Origin: URNF01 sp045634325
Lineage (GTDB): Bacteria; Bacillota; Clostridia; Oscillospirales; Acutalibacteraceae
Length of the DNA stretch: 19,367 nucleotides
NCBI GenBank assembly: GCA_045634325.1
Contig: JAZRAA010000009.1
Span: 1 to 19,367, forward strand
Reading direction: 5' to 3'
Under the pieces are notes generated by a model. It made no database searches, was not told the origin of the DNA, and saw only the letters and a list, made by a program, of their open reading frames with translations. Below are positions 1 through 7,166 of the stretch, in pieces (the stretch's first letter is position 1; each line of letters opens with the position of its first letter). The position numbers and the translations under genes were made by a program.

Positions 1-1
1 T

Positions 2-256
2 TCAAGAGCAAGTATGCCTTATGATAATTCGATTGTTGAAGCATTTTTTAAAACTTTAAAGGCAGAAAAATTATATCATATACAATTCCGTACAGAACTG
101 GAATTCAGACAAGCCGTATGTGAATACACACTTCACTATAACGAGGTCCGCCCACATACTGTACTGCGGTATATGACACCTTCCGCCTATGAAGCAGCCT
201 ATTATGAACGGCTTGAAAAGCGTGCAAATAACGAATCGAACACAACAGGTTCATAA
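2..256 (+). CDS. IS3-family transposase (OrfB), C-terminal fragment cut by window edge
   Basis: This is the C-terminal end of a DDE integrase-type transposase of the IS3 family, which moves the element by copy-out/paste-in DNA strand transfer. The frame is open from base 2, so the true start lies outside the window; the ATG at 14 is internal. The visible residues SRASMPYDNSIVEAFF match the conserved IS3 block containing the final catalytic glutamate, here the E of VEAFF. The segment ending in HYNEVRPHTVLRYMTPSAYE is the typical rve C-terminus (YN..RPH..L...TP..YE). The gene stops at 254-256 with TAA. It converges on the tRNA terminators downstream. Whether the element is intact cannot be judged, because the first D residues, OrfA and the left inverted repeat are outside the window, and I could not identify a right terminal repeat. 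Confidence 0.9.
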   Translation, partial: SRASMPYDNSIVEAFFKTLKAEKLYHIQFRTELEFRQAVCEYTLHYNEVRPHTVLRYMTPSAYEAAYYERLEKRANNESNTTGS

Positions 257-323
257 GACGAAAGAAAATATATTAAGTGCCTTAAGTTTTCAAGAGTTTT
301 GATTATACGTGTAGCATTAGATA

Positions 324-351
324 AAACAAAAAATGCGGCTTAATGCCGCAT
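324..351 (-). terminator. Second (distal) terminator after the tRNA unit
   Basis: Read on the minus strand, ATGCGGC pairs with GCCGCAT across a five-base loop and is followed by TTTTTTGTTTT, a canonical intrinsic terminator. There is no T-run on the plus strand, so it serves leftward transcription from the tRNAs and not the transposase gene. Confidence 0.8.
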
Positions 352-362
352 AAATACTAGTA

Positions 363-421
363 ATAAAAAATGAATCACCCTTCAATCGAACACTTATGGT
401 TCAGATTTGAGGGGTGATTCA
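363..421 (-). terminator. First terminator after tRNA-Thr, long hairpin
   Basis: TGAATCACCCTTCAA (371-385) pairs with TTGAGGGGTGATTCA (407-421), a 15-base-pair stem with one G-U type mismatch. An inner GAAC/GTTC stem lies in the loop. On the minus strand the hairpin is followed by ATTTTTTATT. It begins only four bases after the tRNA-Thr CCA end, so it terminates the tRNA transcript and may also mark the processing boundary. Confidence 0.8.
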
Positions 422-424
422 TTG

Positions 425-500
<76 letters not shown>

Positions 501-503
501 AAA

Positions 504-580
504 TGGCGACCCGGAACGGGCTCGAACCGTCGACCTCTAGCGTGACAGGCTAGCGTTCTAACCAGCTGAACTACCGGGCC
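504..580 (-). tRNA. tRNA-Asp (anticodon GTC)
   Basis: The minus strand gives a 77-base cloverleaf with encoded CCA. The acceptor arms GGCCCGG and CCGGGTC contain one G-T pair, and the discriminator is G, as expected for tRNA-Asp. The anticodon stem CTAGC/GCTAG encloses loop CTGTCAC, so the anticodon is GTC. The T-arm is GTTCGAGCC. It is the first gene of the two-tRNA transcript. Confidence 0.96.
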
Positions 581-620
581 ATTGACACACACAGACTTTT
601 GCCCGCGTGCAACGTTGTCT

Positions 621-649
621 ATTATACGAGAGAAAATCCTATTTGTCAA
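621..649 (-). promoter_or_regulatory. Consensus sigma-A promoter of the tRNA-Asp/tRNA-Thr unit
   Basis: On the minus strand TTGACA (644-649) and TATAAT (621-626) are separated by exactly 17 bases, a perfect vegetative consensus. The -10 lies about 40 bases upstream of the tRNA-Asp 5' end. The -35 hexamer falls inside the last codons of dinB, whose stop codon is at 639-641. Confidence 0.92.
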
Positions 650-1907
650 TATCATTTTTCGATTTTTCTGTATCATTTTTATTTTTTGTGCGAGAGGGCG
701 TTGCAAGAAAATCATTTTGCAGTAACGAGCCTATCCCAATAGAACCTTGTCCATACTTTTCGCGAATATCATCCATTGCATTTTCTAACCGTGAGAGCTT
801 TCCATGTCCCTCGTTTTTCGTTTCTTGCTCAAAAAACGAAGCTTGCTCAACCGTTTCCTCATCGGTGAGGTTAGCGGCAGTAACCGTCAACATGCGCACC
901 GTAGCATCTTTTAAAAGCGATTTTTTTAACAACTCCATTGCTGCATCGGCAATTTCTCTGGAAACGGCAGTGGCAGTATACAAAGAACTTTGACGGCTAT
1001 ATGTCTGGAAAGAGGCCGTCTTGACCATCAACTGCACCGTTTTACAAAACAAACCGTGTTTACGTAGTCGCGCCGCCACCGAATCGGACAGCATACAAAT
1101 TGCCGTATACATATCCTTTTCATCGGTTAAATCCCGCCTGAAAGTCATACCGTTACCCACCGATTTGACCTCCCGCGCATCATCTAATCGCCGTACCGGT
1201 TCCTTATCCTCACCACGTGCATACACGGACAGCATCTCCCCTGCCTTACCAAATGTCGCACGTAGCACATCTGGGTCCGCCGCCGCCAAATCGCCGATAG
1301 TGCGAATCATCATCTTGTCTAAACCTTTTTTTACCGCACCACCGACATACAAAAGCATGTCCACCGGTAACGGATATACAATTTTTTCCACCGTTTCGCG
1401 ACTAATAACCGTAGTGGCGTCCGGCTTTTTATAATCACTACCAAGTTTGGCAAACACTTTGTTAAACGAAACGCCAACCGAAATGGTGAGTCCCGTTTTT
1501 TCTTTTATTTCGGCACGCAAACGGTCGGCAATCTGTTTGCCGTCACCAAACAATTTTTGACTCCCGGTCACATCCAACCACGATTCATCAATACCAAACG
1601 GCTCCACCATGTCAGTATATTGCGCATAGATGGCATTTATATGCTCCGAAAACGCCGCATACACATCGTGGTGCGGCGGCACCAAACACAACGAGGGGCA
1701 CTTTTGTCGTGCTTTCCATATTGTTTCCGCAGTCACAACGCCTGCCGCTTTCGCCAATTCATTCTTGGCCAATATAATACCATGTCGATTTTCAGGGTTC
1801 CCGCACACCGCCATAGGCACATCACGCAAAGACGGATTGAGCACCATCTCTACCGACGCATAAAAGCTATTACAATCGCAATGCAATATCACTCTGTCCC
1901 GCCCCAT
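639..1907 (-). CDS. dinB: Y-family DNA polymerase (DNA polymerase IV type)
   Basis: This is a 422-residue translesion DNA polymerase that extends primers past damaged template bases. The N-terminal block ILHCDCNSFYASVE carries the catalytic Asp11, with Tyr16 in the steric-gate position. The second metal-binding pair is Asp107-Glu108 in FGIDESWLDVTGS. The downstream block LTISVGVSFNKVFAKLGSDY is the usual Y-family signature, followed by the helix-hairpin-helix and little-finger regions. I chose the ATG at 1905-1907 because GGAGG lies six bases upstream; an earlier in-frame ATG at 1937 would place the start inside the operator. CDCN and DESWLD resemble the clostridial polymerase IV branch more than E. 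coli DinB. The C-terminus is Lys/Asn/Asp-rich. A weak clamp-binding-like QNDFL lies near the end. A LexA box over the promoter implies induction by DNA damage. Confidence 0.92.
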   Translation of the reverse strand: MGRDRVILHCDCNSFYASVEMVLNPSLRDVPMAVCGNPENRHGIILAKNELAKAAGVVTAETIWKARQKCPSLCLVPPHHDVYAAFSEHINAIYAQYTDMVEPFGIDESWLDVTGSQKLFGDGKQIADRLRAEIKEKTGLTISVGVSFNKVFAKLGSDYKKPDATTVISRETVEKIVYPLPVDMLLYVGGAVKKGLDKMMIRTIGDLAAADPDVLRATFGKAGEMLSVYARGEDKEPVRRLDDAREVKSVGNGMTFRRDLTDEKDMYTAICMLSDSVAARLRKHGLFCKTVQLMVKTASFQTYSRQSSLYTATAVSREIADAAMELLKKSLLKDATVRMLTVTAANLTDEETVEQASFFEQETKNEGHGKLSRLENAMDDIREKYGQGSIGIGSLLQNDFLATPSRTKNKNDTEKSKNDIDK

Positions 1908-1931
1908 GGTGCACCTCCGTTTTTTCATTTC

Positions 1932-1943
1932 GAACATTTGTTC
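1932..1943 (-). promoter_or_regulatory. LexA (SOS) operator of dinB
   Basis: GAACATTTGTTC on the plus strand, GAACAAATGTTC on the minus, fits the Gram-positive LexA/DinR consensus GAAC-RNRY-GTTC. It sits 6 to 18 bases downstream of the predicted -10, over the transcription start. A bound repressor should therefore block dinB until LexA is cleaved during the SOS response. Confidence 0.85.
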
Positions 1944-1949
1944 CTTTTT

Positions 1950-1978
1950 AGTGTATCACACTACTTTTTATCTGTCAA
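1950..1978 (-). promoter_or_regulatory. dinB promoter
   Basis: On the minus strand TTGACA (1973-1978) is followed after 17 bases by TACACT (1950-1955), a perfect -35 with a 4/6 -10. The predicted start falls in the adjacent LexA box, about 35 bases before the dinB ATG. Confidence 0.75.
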
Positions 1979-1981
1979 TCT

Positions 1982-2013
1982 AAAACAACCCTCTCAAAAG
2001 GGAGGGTTGTTTT
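1982..2013 (-). terminator. Terminator of the nnrD-MFS operon
   Basis: AAAACAACCCTC (1982-1993) pairs with GAGGGTTGTTTT (2002-2013). The hairpin lies just past the MFS stop codon and ends in TTTT on the minus strand. It separates the MFS gene from the dinB promoter; the symmetric sequence could also work in the other direction. Confidence 0.8.
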
Positions 2014-2022
2014 CAGACTACA

Positions 2023-3300
2023 TCAATCATCCACATCAAAATGTTCCACCAAGGACGCTTTGTTTTGCATTTTGACGTCACCATGTTTCACGAACAGCAT
2101 GGTGAAAAACGCCAGCGCCGTAAAGAAAACGGCATATGGGAACAACATACGATAACTAAAAAACTTAAACAGATAGCCGGACAAAATCGGTGTGGCAACC
2201 TGTGCCGCCATAGAGAACGTGTAATAATAGCCGGTATATTTCCCCACGTCACTGCCGCGGCTCATTTCCACAACCATGGGATAGGAATTCACATTAATAG
2301 CCGCCCAACCGATACCAATGGCACCCATTACTGCATAGCTTAACGGTGTATATGTTTTAAAACAAATACCAATTGCAAACGCAGCACCCATCAACACCAC
2401 GCCACCGAGAACAACCTTTTTTCTGCCGAATTTACCCGAGATAATACCAATCGGAATATAACTGACCGTCGCCACCAACATTGCCACAATCATCATAGTA
2501 GCGCCGACGCTTTCACTAATTCCCCACTCTTCCAGCACATAACGAGAATATGCACTTTCCACCGCATTATATGCCATGTACCAAAGAGCTACCGACAACA
2601 ACATAAAAATCAAACTACGTTTAACAGGCTTCGCCATTTTCCCGCCGCTGACCGTTTCTTCTTTCGGTTCAGGCGGCATTTGCGCTACCAAACGATTTTC
2701 CCGTACTGTAAACGGCAACAAAATTGCCGTCATTACCATAAATCCTGCCAACAACGCAAAAACGGTTACATAACTAGACGGCTTTTCACCTGTCACCGTA
2801 TCGGTTTGCGGCAACAAAAACATAATAACCAAATAGGTTATGATACCGCCCAAAGCACCCATTAAATTGATAACGGCATTTGCCTTTGAACGCAACGGTT
2901 TGGGTGTGACATCCGGCATCAACGCCACTGCAGGAGAGCGGTACGTAGACATAGCTAACAACAAAAGCCCCAGCGACACCACAAAAAGCGGAAGATTTTT
3001 ATTCCAGTCCGCCGTGGGTACGATGAGCATCAGTAACGCGGCCAATAAAGTGCCGCCTAAAATATACGGAGTGCGCCGTCCCAGGCGGGTATGCGTTTTA
3101 TCCGACAGCGTACCAAACAAAGGCAACAAGAACAATGCGAGCACATTATCGGCTGCCATAATATACCCTATAATTTCCTCACTGAGATGGAACGTGTACT
3201 GTAACATCAGCGGTACAACATAGTTATACAACTGCCAAAATGCCGTGATAGACATAAATGCCAGACCGACGAAAAACGTGCGCTTATAATTTAACTTCAT
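2023..3300 (-). CDS. MFS transporter, sugar/GPH-SLC45-like
   Basis: A 425-residue polytopic membrane protein of the major facilitator superfamily, with about 12 hydrophobic segments. After the second segment comes GTLSDKTHTRLGRRTPYI, the motif-A-type loop. The form SDKT..RLGRRTPYI recalls sugar carriers of the GPH/SLC45 type. A long central loop rich in charged residues (PPEPKEETVSGGKMAKPVKR) separates the two six-helix halves. In the second half GIISGKFGRKKVVLGG repeats the motif-A theme. The ATG at 3298-3300 has GGGGTG eight bases upstream. It is the last gene of a four-gene operon, 19 bases after the lipoprotein gene. The substrate cannot be named from sequence; a sugar or related osmolyte is a guess from family resemblance. 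Confidence 0.85.
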   Translation of the reverse strand: MKLNYKRTFFVGLAFMSITAFWQLYNYVVPLMLQYTFHLSEEIIGYIMAADNVLALFLLPLFGTLSDKTHTRLGRRTPYILGGTLLAALLMLIVPTADWNKNLPLFVVSLGLLLLAMSTYRSPAVALMPDVTPKPLRSKANAVINLMGALGGIITYLVIMFLLPQTDTVTGEKPSSYVTVFALLAGFMVMTAILLPFTVRENRLVAQMPPEPKEETVSGGKMAKPVKRSLIFMLLSVALWYMAYNAVESAYSRYVLEEWGISESVGATMMIVAMLVATVSYIPIGIISGKFGRKKVVLGGVVLMGAAFAIGICFKTYTPLSYAVMGAIGIGWAAINVNSYPMVVEMSRGSDVGKYTGYYYTFSMAAQVATPILSGYLFKFFSYRMLFPYAVFFTALAFFTMLFVKHGDVKMQNKASLVEHFDVDD

Positions 3301-3319
3301 TTGATTTTCACCCCGAGTA

Positions 3320-3808
3320 TTACAGTTTTTGTATATTAAAAAACTCTATTTTTACATTCGCCGACGGGAACTGAACCGTTTGTATAAAACCTGTTTGCCG
3401 GTCAAAAGACAGTGTATAGGTATGCGTACCCACCCTGCCGTTTATATTAGATTCTCCAATTGTGTCTGCTGCCATCAAAGCGTAAAATGCGTCATCCAGT
3501 GCATCGCACAACAACCGTGGAACAGCTGCTTGCAACAATCCACTTTCCGCCTTAAATTCCAGCTCGCCCAGCGATACGACCGTCGCGCCCTCACCGATAG
3601 TTACCTGTAAGCCGTTTAGATTTTCCGGTTCACACAAATTCAGTGTCAGAGTACCTGTTGAAAATCGTTTGAGAGCACCTTTGAGTGTTTGCTCATTTTG
3701 CTGTACGGTAAAATCACAGCAAAACTGTACGAGAGACGGTGTCTCTTGGGGTTTAGAACACCCGCACAACACCAACAAACAACAAAACAGCAACAGGAAT
3801 TTACGCAT
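3320..3808 (-). CDS. Small lipoprotein of unknown function
   Basis: A 162-residue predicted lipoprotein. The N-terminus MRKFLLLFCCLLVLCGC is a short signal peptide ending in a lipobox-like LCGC, so Cys17 would be lipidated and the protein anchored on the outer face of the membrane. The mature part is soluble, about 145 residues, and looks beta-rich, with alternating polar and hydrophobic stretches such as TGTLTLNL and HTYTLSFDRQTGFIQTVQF. The fold could be LolA/LppX-like, but that is only an impression. The start has TGAGG seven bases upstream. It lies 15 bases after nnrD and 19 before the MFS gene, so all are probably co-transcribed. I do not recognise a named family. Confidence 0.82.
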   Translation of the reverse strand: MRKFLLLFCCLLVLCGCSKPQETPSLVQFCCDFTVQQNEQTLKGALKRFSTGTLTLNLCEPENLNGLQVTIGEGATVVSLGELEFKAESGLLQAAVPRLLCDALDDAFYALMAADTIGESNINGRVGTHTYTLSFDRQTGFIQTVQFPSANVKIEFFNIQKL

Positions 3809-3823
3809 AGAAAAACCTCAGCT

Positions 3824-4699
3824 TTATTCCAATTTCAGAAACACGCTTCCCAATTCTTCTATCATATCGGACGGCAGCATGGCGTGCTGTGAGCAGCGTT
3901 TTGCGGCCATATCACCCGCCAAACCATGTAAATATACACCACACATAGCCGCGTCAAACGGCGACATCCCCTGTGCCGCAAAAGACGCTATCATACCGGC
4001 GAGTACGTCTCCACTACCGCCGGTTGCCATACCTGCATTCCCGGTTGGATTTATACGATATTGAGTGGCATCTGCCACCACAGTATGATGTCCTTTAAGC
4101 GCCACCGTCACGTCATACTGTTTTGCAAACGCAGTTGCAACGCTTATTCGGTCGGCTTGTACGGTGTCAACTGTACTACCGCACAAGCGAGACATTTCAG
4201 CGGGATGCGGTGTTACAATAAGCGAAGAAAAAGCGGTTTCCAAAACATCTATATGTCGCGCAACCGCATTTATGCCATCGGCATCCAGCACTTTAGGACA
4301 GTCAGCTTGCAACAACAATTCTCGAACAATGATCTGCGTATCTTCACAACAGCCCAATCCGCAGCCCACCAGCAAAGCCGTTTTACCTTTCAATGCCTGT
4401 CGAAGTATCGGTAAAGCCGTATGAGATAATCTACCTTGCTCGTTTTCGGGCAACGGTAAAAACAGTGCTTCCGGCACACTGCCTGCTACTATTGAATAGA
4501 TAGATTCAGGCAACGCCACCGTCAGCAAGCCCACGCCACTGCGTAAAGCGGCACGAGCAGATAAAATCGCCGCCCCCGCCATACCAACACTGCCGCAAAC
4601 TGCCAACAGATGTCCGTATGTGCCCTTGTGGCTATCGGCCATGCGCGGCGTGAAGCACGCCGCAACATCCTCATAAGAGAGCATATGTTGTGTGGTCAA
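3824..4699 (-). CDS. nnrD: ADP-dependent NAD(P)H-hydrate dehydratase
   Basis: A 291-residue metabolite-repair enzyme of the ribokinase-like CARKD/YjeF C-terminal family. It uses ADP (the bacterial form) to dehydrate the S-form of damaged NAD(P)HX back to NAD(P)H. The family blocks are visible: KGTYGHLLAVCGS at 25-37, LDADGIN at 138-144, TPHPAEMSRL at 163-172, LKGHHTVVAD at 201-210, and GNAGMATGGSGDVLAG at 220-235 with the catalytic Asp231. The start is the TTG at 4697-4699, because GGAGG lies seven bases before it; the next in-frame ATG, five codons in, is too far from that site. The protein has only the dehydratase domain. The partner epimerase NnrE, often fused to the N-terminus, is not in this window. 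Gaps to its operon neighbours are 13 and 15 bases. Confidence 0.93.
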   Translation of the reverse strand: MTTQHMLSYEDVAACFTPRMADSHKGTYGHLLAVCGSVGMAGAAILSARAALRSGVGLLTVALPESIYSIVAGSVPEALFLPLPENEQGRLSHTALPILRQALKGKTALLVGCGLGCCEDTQIIVRELLLQADCPKVLDADGINAVARHIDVLETAFSSLIVTPHPAEMSRLCGSTVDTVQADRISVATAFAKQYDVTVALKGHHTVVADATQYRINPTGNAGMATGGSGDVLAGMIASFAAQGMSPFDAAMCGVYLHGLAGDMAAKRCSQHAMLPSDMIEELGSVFLKLE

Positions 4700-4712
4700 G
4701 TTACCACCTCCA

Positions 4713-5234
4713 TTAGCGTTGTGTATTGCCCTGTTTATCCATTTGCATCTGCATCAAGCGAGGCAAGGCGGCATAAAAAGCCTGTCTAATACGCTCATTC
4801 GGCTGAAAAATCACCAAAGTTCTACCGTGCATTTTACTACGATAGATGAAATAATAATTCTCCGCATCTTGTGCTGACGAAGCTGCCATAATGGTATGGT
4901 CAATTTTTTTGCCGGTCAGCACGACAGTAGAGAGTTTTCCATATTCTTCCACTTTGGAACAGGTGATGGAACACAAGCGTTTGCGACGGCGCTGTGCAAT
5001 GATACAATCCACATCCATTTCACCGTTGGTGATACTGTATTCATACTCCAAATTGCGATTGGTGATAAGCCACCATGCTCCCCACACCACCAAAACAATC
5101 ATCGGAAGCAGAAAATTGACATATTTCCATATCGCAAAAGAAACCACTGCTGCCACAACCGCAACCGCTACGGCGAATAACCAATCCAATGCGGTTTTTT
5201 TCTTCTTCACAATTTGTTCAGCAAATATATCCAT
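4713..5234 (-). CDS. Two-helix membrane protein of unknown function (possibly DUF6106)
   Basis: A 173-residue protein with an N-terminal lysine cluster (MDIFAEQIVKKKK), two hydrophobic segments at about residues 17-36 and 39-57, and a cytoplasm-like C-terminal domain. The block NLEYEYSITNGEMDVDCIIAQ followed by RRRKRL resembles a small clostridial membrane-protein family I recall as DUF6106; that name is from memory and not checked. The domain after the helices resembles a PH-like/YcxB-type fold in its EYEYSITNGEMDVD pattern, which is inference. The start at 5232-5234 is chosen because GGAGG lies eight bases upstream; an upstream in-frame ATG at 5279 lacks that spacing and overlaps the promoter. 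It is the first gene of the operon with nnrD, the lipoprotein and the MFS transporter. Confidence 0.82.
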   Translation of the reverse strand: MDIFAEQIVKKKKTALDWLFAVAVAVVAAVVSFAIWKYVNFLLPMIVLVVWGAWWLITNRNLEYEYSITNGEMDVDCIIAQRRRKRLCSITCSKVEEYGKLSTVVLTGKKIDHTIMAASSAQDAENYYFIYRSKMHGRTLVIFQPNERIRQAFYAALPRLMQMQMDKQGNTQR

Positions 5235-5269
5235 TATAGTGTCCTCCAACCACATATTTCTTATAGTAA

Positions 5270-5298
5270 AGTTTACCACATTTCACGCTTTTCAGCAA
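5270..5298 (-). promoter_or_regulatory. Candidate promoter of the DUF6106-like/nnrD operon
   Basis: On the minus strand TTGCTG (5293-5298), a 17-base spacer and TAAACT (5270-5275) preceded by TGG, an extended -10. The hexamers are only moderate matches. The position, about 35 bases before the start codon, fits. Confidence 0.5.
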
Positions 5299-5327
5299 TA
5301 GAAAAGATAAAAAATTCATATTTCGAT

Positions 5328-5365
5328 AAGAAAACCCGATACAATTTTATGTATCGGGTTTTCTT
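5328..5365 (-). terminator. Terminator of the TrpXYZ-type ABC operon
   Basis: AAGAAAACCCGATAC (5328-5342) is perfectly complementary to GTATCGGGTTTTCTT (5351-5365), with an eight-base loop. It lies just past the ATPase stop codon and ends in TTTTCTT on the minus strand. Confidence 0.85.
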
Positions 5366-5372
5366 GAAAATA

Positions 5373-6167
5373 TTAACCAAGCAACATACGGTCGTTTGCG
5401 AACTCGCCTTGACTCGCATTACTGAACAGCGCCATCAAGTCGGCAACCTCCAGTTTTTGTTTTTCCTCGCCGGACACATCATAAATAATACGTCCTTCGT
5501 GCATCATAATCAAGCGGTTGCCCAAACGAATGGCATCCTTCATGTTATGGGTTATCATCAAAGTGGTGAGTTTATTTTCTTCCACAATTTCTTGGGTTAT
5601 CGCCAACACTTTAGCAGCGGTTTTGGGGTCAAGAGCAGCCGTATGCTCGTCCAACAACAGCAATTTAGGGTTGTTCATCGAAGCCATCAGCAAAGTGACC
5701 GCTTGACGCTGACCGCCGGATAAGAGTCCCACCTTGGTGGAAAGACGGTTTTCTAATCCTAAATCCAATTTTTGAAGCATAGATTTAAACATTTCACGGT
5801 CTTTGGATTTAATAGACCAGGCTAAACCTCTGCGTTTGCCTCGTTGCAAAGCGAGTGCCATATTTTCCTCTATCCACATATCCGCCGCAGTACCCATCAT
5901 AGGGTCTTGGAACACACGACCAATAAACTTAGCGCGTTTATATTCCGGCAATTTCGTGATGTTTTCATTATCAATCACAATGTCGCCCTCATCTACCGCG
6001 AAAGCGCCTGCCACCGCATTTAAAAGGGTAGATTTGCCTGCGCCATTACCACCGATAACAGTAACAAAATCGCCATCATTCAGCGTCAAGGAAAGGTCAC
6101 GCAGTGCAATTTTCTCGTTCACAGTGCCTGCATTGAACACTTTTGTAATATTTTTAATTTCAAGCAT
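5373..6167 (-). CDS. ABC transporter ATP-binding protein (TrpZ-type)
   Basis: A 264-residue ABC ATPase that powers the importer formed with the permease and lipoprotein encoded just upstream. It has Walker A GGNGAGKST (39-47), the Q-loop in RVFQDP near 87, signature LSGGQ (149-153), Walker B LLLLDE (169-174), D-loop ALD and switch His207 in MITHN. It belongs with the ATPases of the 'putative tryptophan/tyrosine transport' operons (TrpXYZ of streptococci). The start at 6165-6167 overlaps the permease stop by eight bases, so translation is probably coupled; GGAGG lies nine bases upstream. It is the last gene before the terminator at 5328-5365. Confidence 0.92.
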   Translation of the reverse strand: MLEIKNITKVFNAGTVNEKIALRDLSLTLNDGDFVTVIGGNGAGKSTLLNAVAGAFAVDEGDIVIDNENITKLPEYKRAKFIGRVFQDPMMGTAADMWIEENMALALQRGKRRGLAWSIKSKDREMFKSMLQKLDLGLENRLSTKVGLLSGGQRQAVTLLMASMNNPKLLLLDEHTAALDPKTAAKVLAITQEIVEENKLTTLMITHNMKDAIRLGNRLIMMHEGRIIYDVSGEEKQKLEVADLMALFSNASQGEFANDRMLLG

Positions 6168-7083
6168 TCTGCGTTGCCTCCTTTTGAGATTTTACCTGTT
6201 TTTTTTGAAAAAACTTTCCTTTCCAGTATGGAACTGCCAAGAAAAGTGCAACAAGCAAAGCGGACAACATCTTCAAGTAGTTGGTATCGAGGCCCAAATA
6301 AATAATGGTCTGGTATACCAAATAATAAATAACACCGCCCATGGTCACAGCCAATAATTTTAAAGCAAAATTATGTTTCGTGATTTTGGAGAACAACGCT
6401 TCACCGATAATCACAGCGGCAAGACCGATAACAATCGCGCCTTTGCCGGCATTCGCATCCGAAAAGCCGAGGAACAAGGACAAAACAGCACCCGCAAACG
6501 CCACAATACCGTTGGAAATCACCAAGCCGAGAACTTTGATGAAATCGGTATTGATACCTTGCGCACGGCTCATTTTGATATTGCAACCGGTTGAACGGAT
6601 TGCCGAACCGAGTTTCGTACCAAAGAACCAATAGAAAAAACCCACAATGACAGCAACAATAATGCCCAGATACAGCAAAGAAAGGCCAATTGTATCAGTA
6701 GAAATGAAATATTGCACGCCAAACGGATATCCCACGTTGGAAGTGCCGCCCATGATTTTCAAATTCACAGACCATAACATCAACTGGGTCAAAATGCCTG
6801 CTAAAATAGCAGGAATGCCGAATGCCGTGTGGAAAATACCGGTCACAAGACCCGCCAAGCAACCAGCAACCACTGCGCACACAATACCGACCCAAACAGG
6901 CAATCCCTGTTTCGCGACTAACACAGCACAAATCGCCATACCCGTACAAATGGAGCCATCTACCGTCAAATCAGCAACGTCCAAAATTTTATAGGTAATA
7001 TATACACCAATCGCCATAATGCCCCAGATAATACCTTGTGCAACCGCCGGCGGTAAAGAGGCAAAGTAATTAAAAATGTCCAA
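6160..7083 (-). CDS. ABC transporter permease (TrpY-type)
   Basis: A 307-residue hydrophobic permease with 8 to 9 membrane segments, of the family paired with PF04392-type binding proteins and distantly related to branched-chain and ribose permeases. The conserved opening AQGIIWGIMAIGVYITYKIL followed by DVADLTVDGS is characteristic. The C-terminal tail is basic (KGKFFQKKQVKSQK). I chose the TTG at 7081-7083 because AAAGGG lies nine bases upstream; another in-frame TTG at 7101 has no ribosome binding site. The gene follows the binding-protein gene after an 83-base gap that contains a strong hairpin, and overlaps the ATPase gene at its 3' end. Confidence 0.88.
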   Translation of the reverse strand: MDIFNYFASLPPAVAQGIIWGIMAIGVYITYKILDVADLTVDGSICTGMAICAVLVAKQGLPVWVGIVCAVVAGCLAGLVTGIFHTAFGIPAILAGILTQLMLWSVNLKIMGGTSNVGYPFGVQYFISTDTIGLSLLYLGIIVAVIVGFFYWFFGTKLGSAIRSTGCNIKMSRAQGINTDFIKVLGLVISNGIVAFAGAVLSLFLGFSDANAGKGAIVIGLAAVIIGEALFSKITKHNFALKLLAVTMGGVIYYLVYQTIIYLGLDTNYLKMLSALLVALFLAVPYWKGKFFQKKQVKSQKEATQNA

Positions 7084-7115
7084 AGTTACAAACCCTTTCA
7101 ATTAAAATGAAAACG

Positions 7116-7152
7116 CAACAGGGCATACACACAAACGGTGTATGCCTTGTTG
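7116..7152 (-). terminator. Intercistronic hairpin between binding-protein and permease genes
   Basis: CAACAGGGCATACAC (7116-7130) pairs with GTGTATGCCTTGTTG (7138-7152) across a seven-base loop, with one G-U type mismatch. On the minus strand it is followed by CGTTTTCATTTT, a weak U-tract. It probably acts as a partial terminator or as a 3' stabiliser, giving more binding protein than permease. Confidence 0.6.
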
Positions 7153-7166
7153 TCATATTTATGTTT

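Noticed and set aside
1557..2075. A 172-codon plus-strand frame
   Set aside because: Shadow of dinB on the opposite strand; it crosses the LexA box and the terminator.
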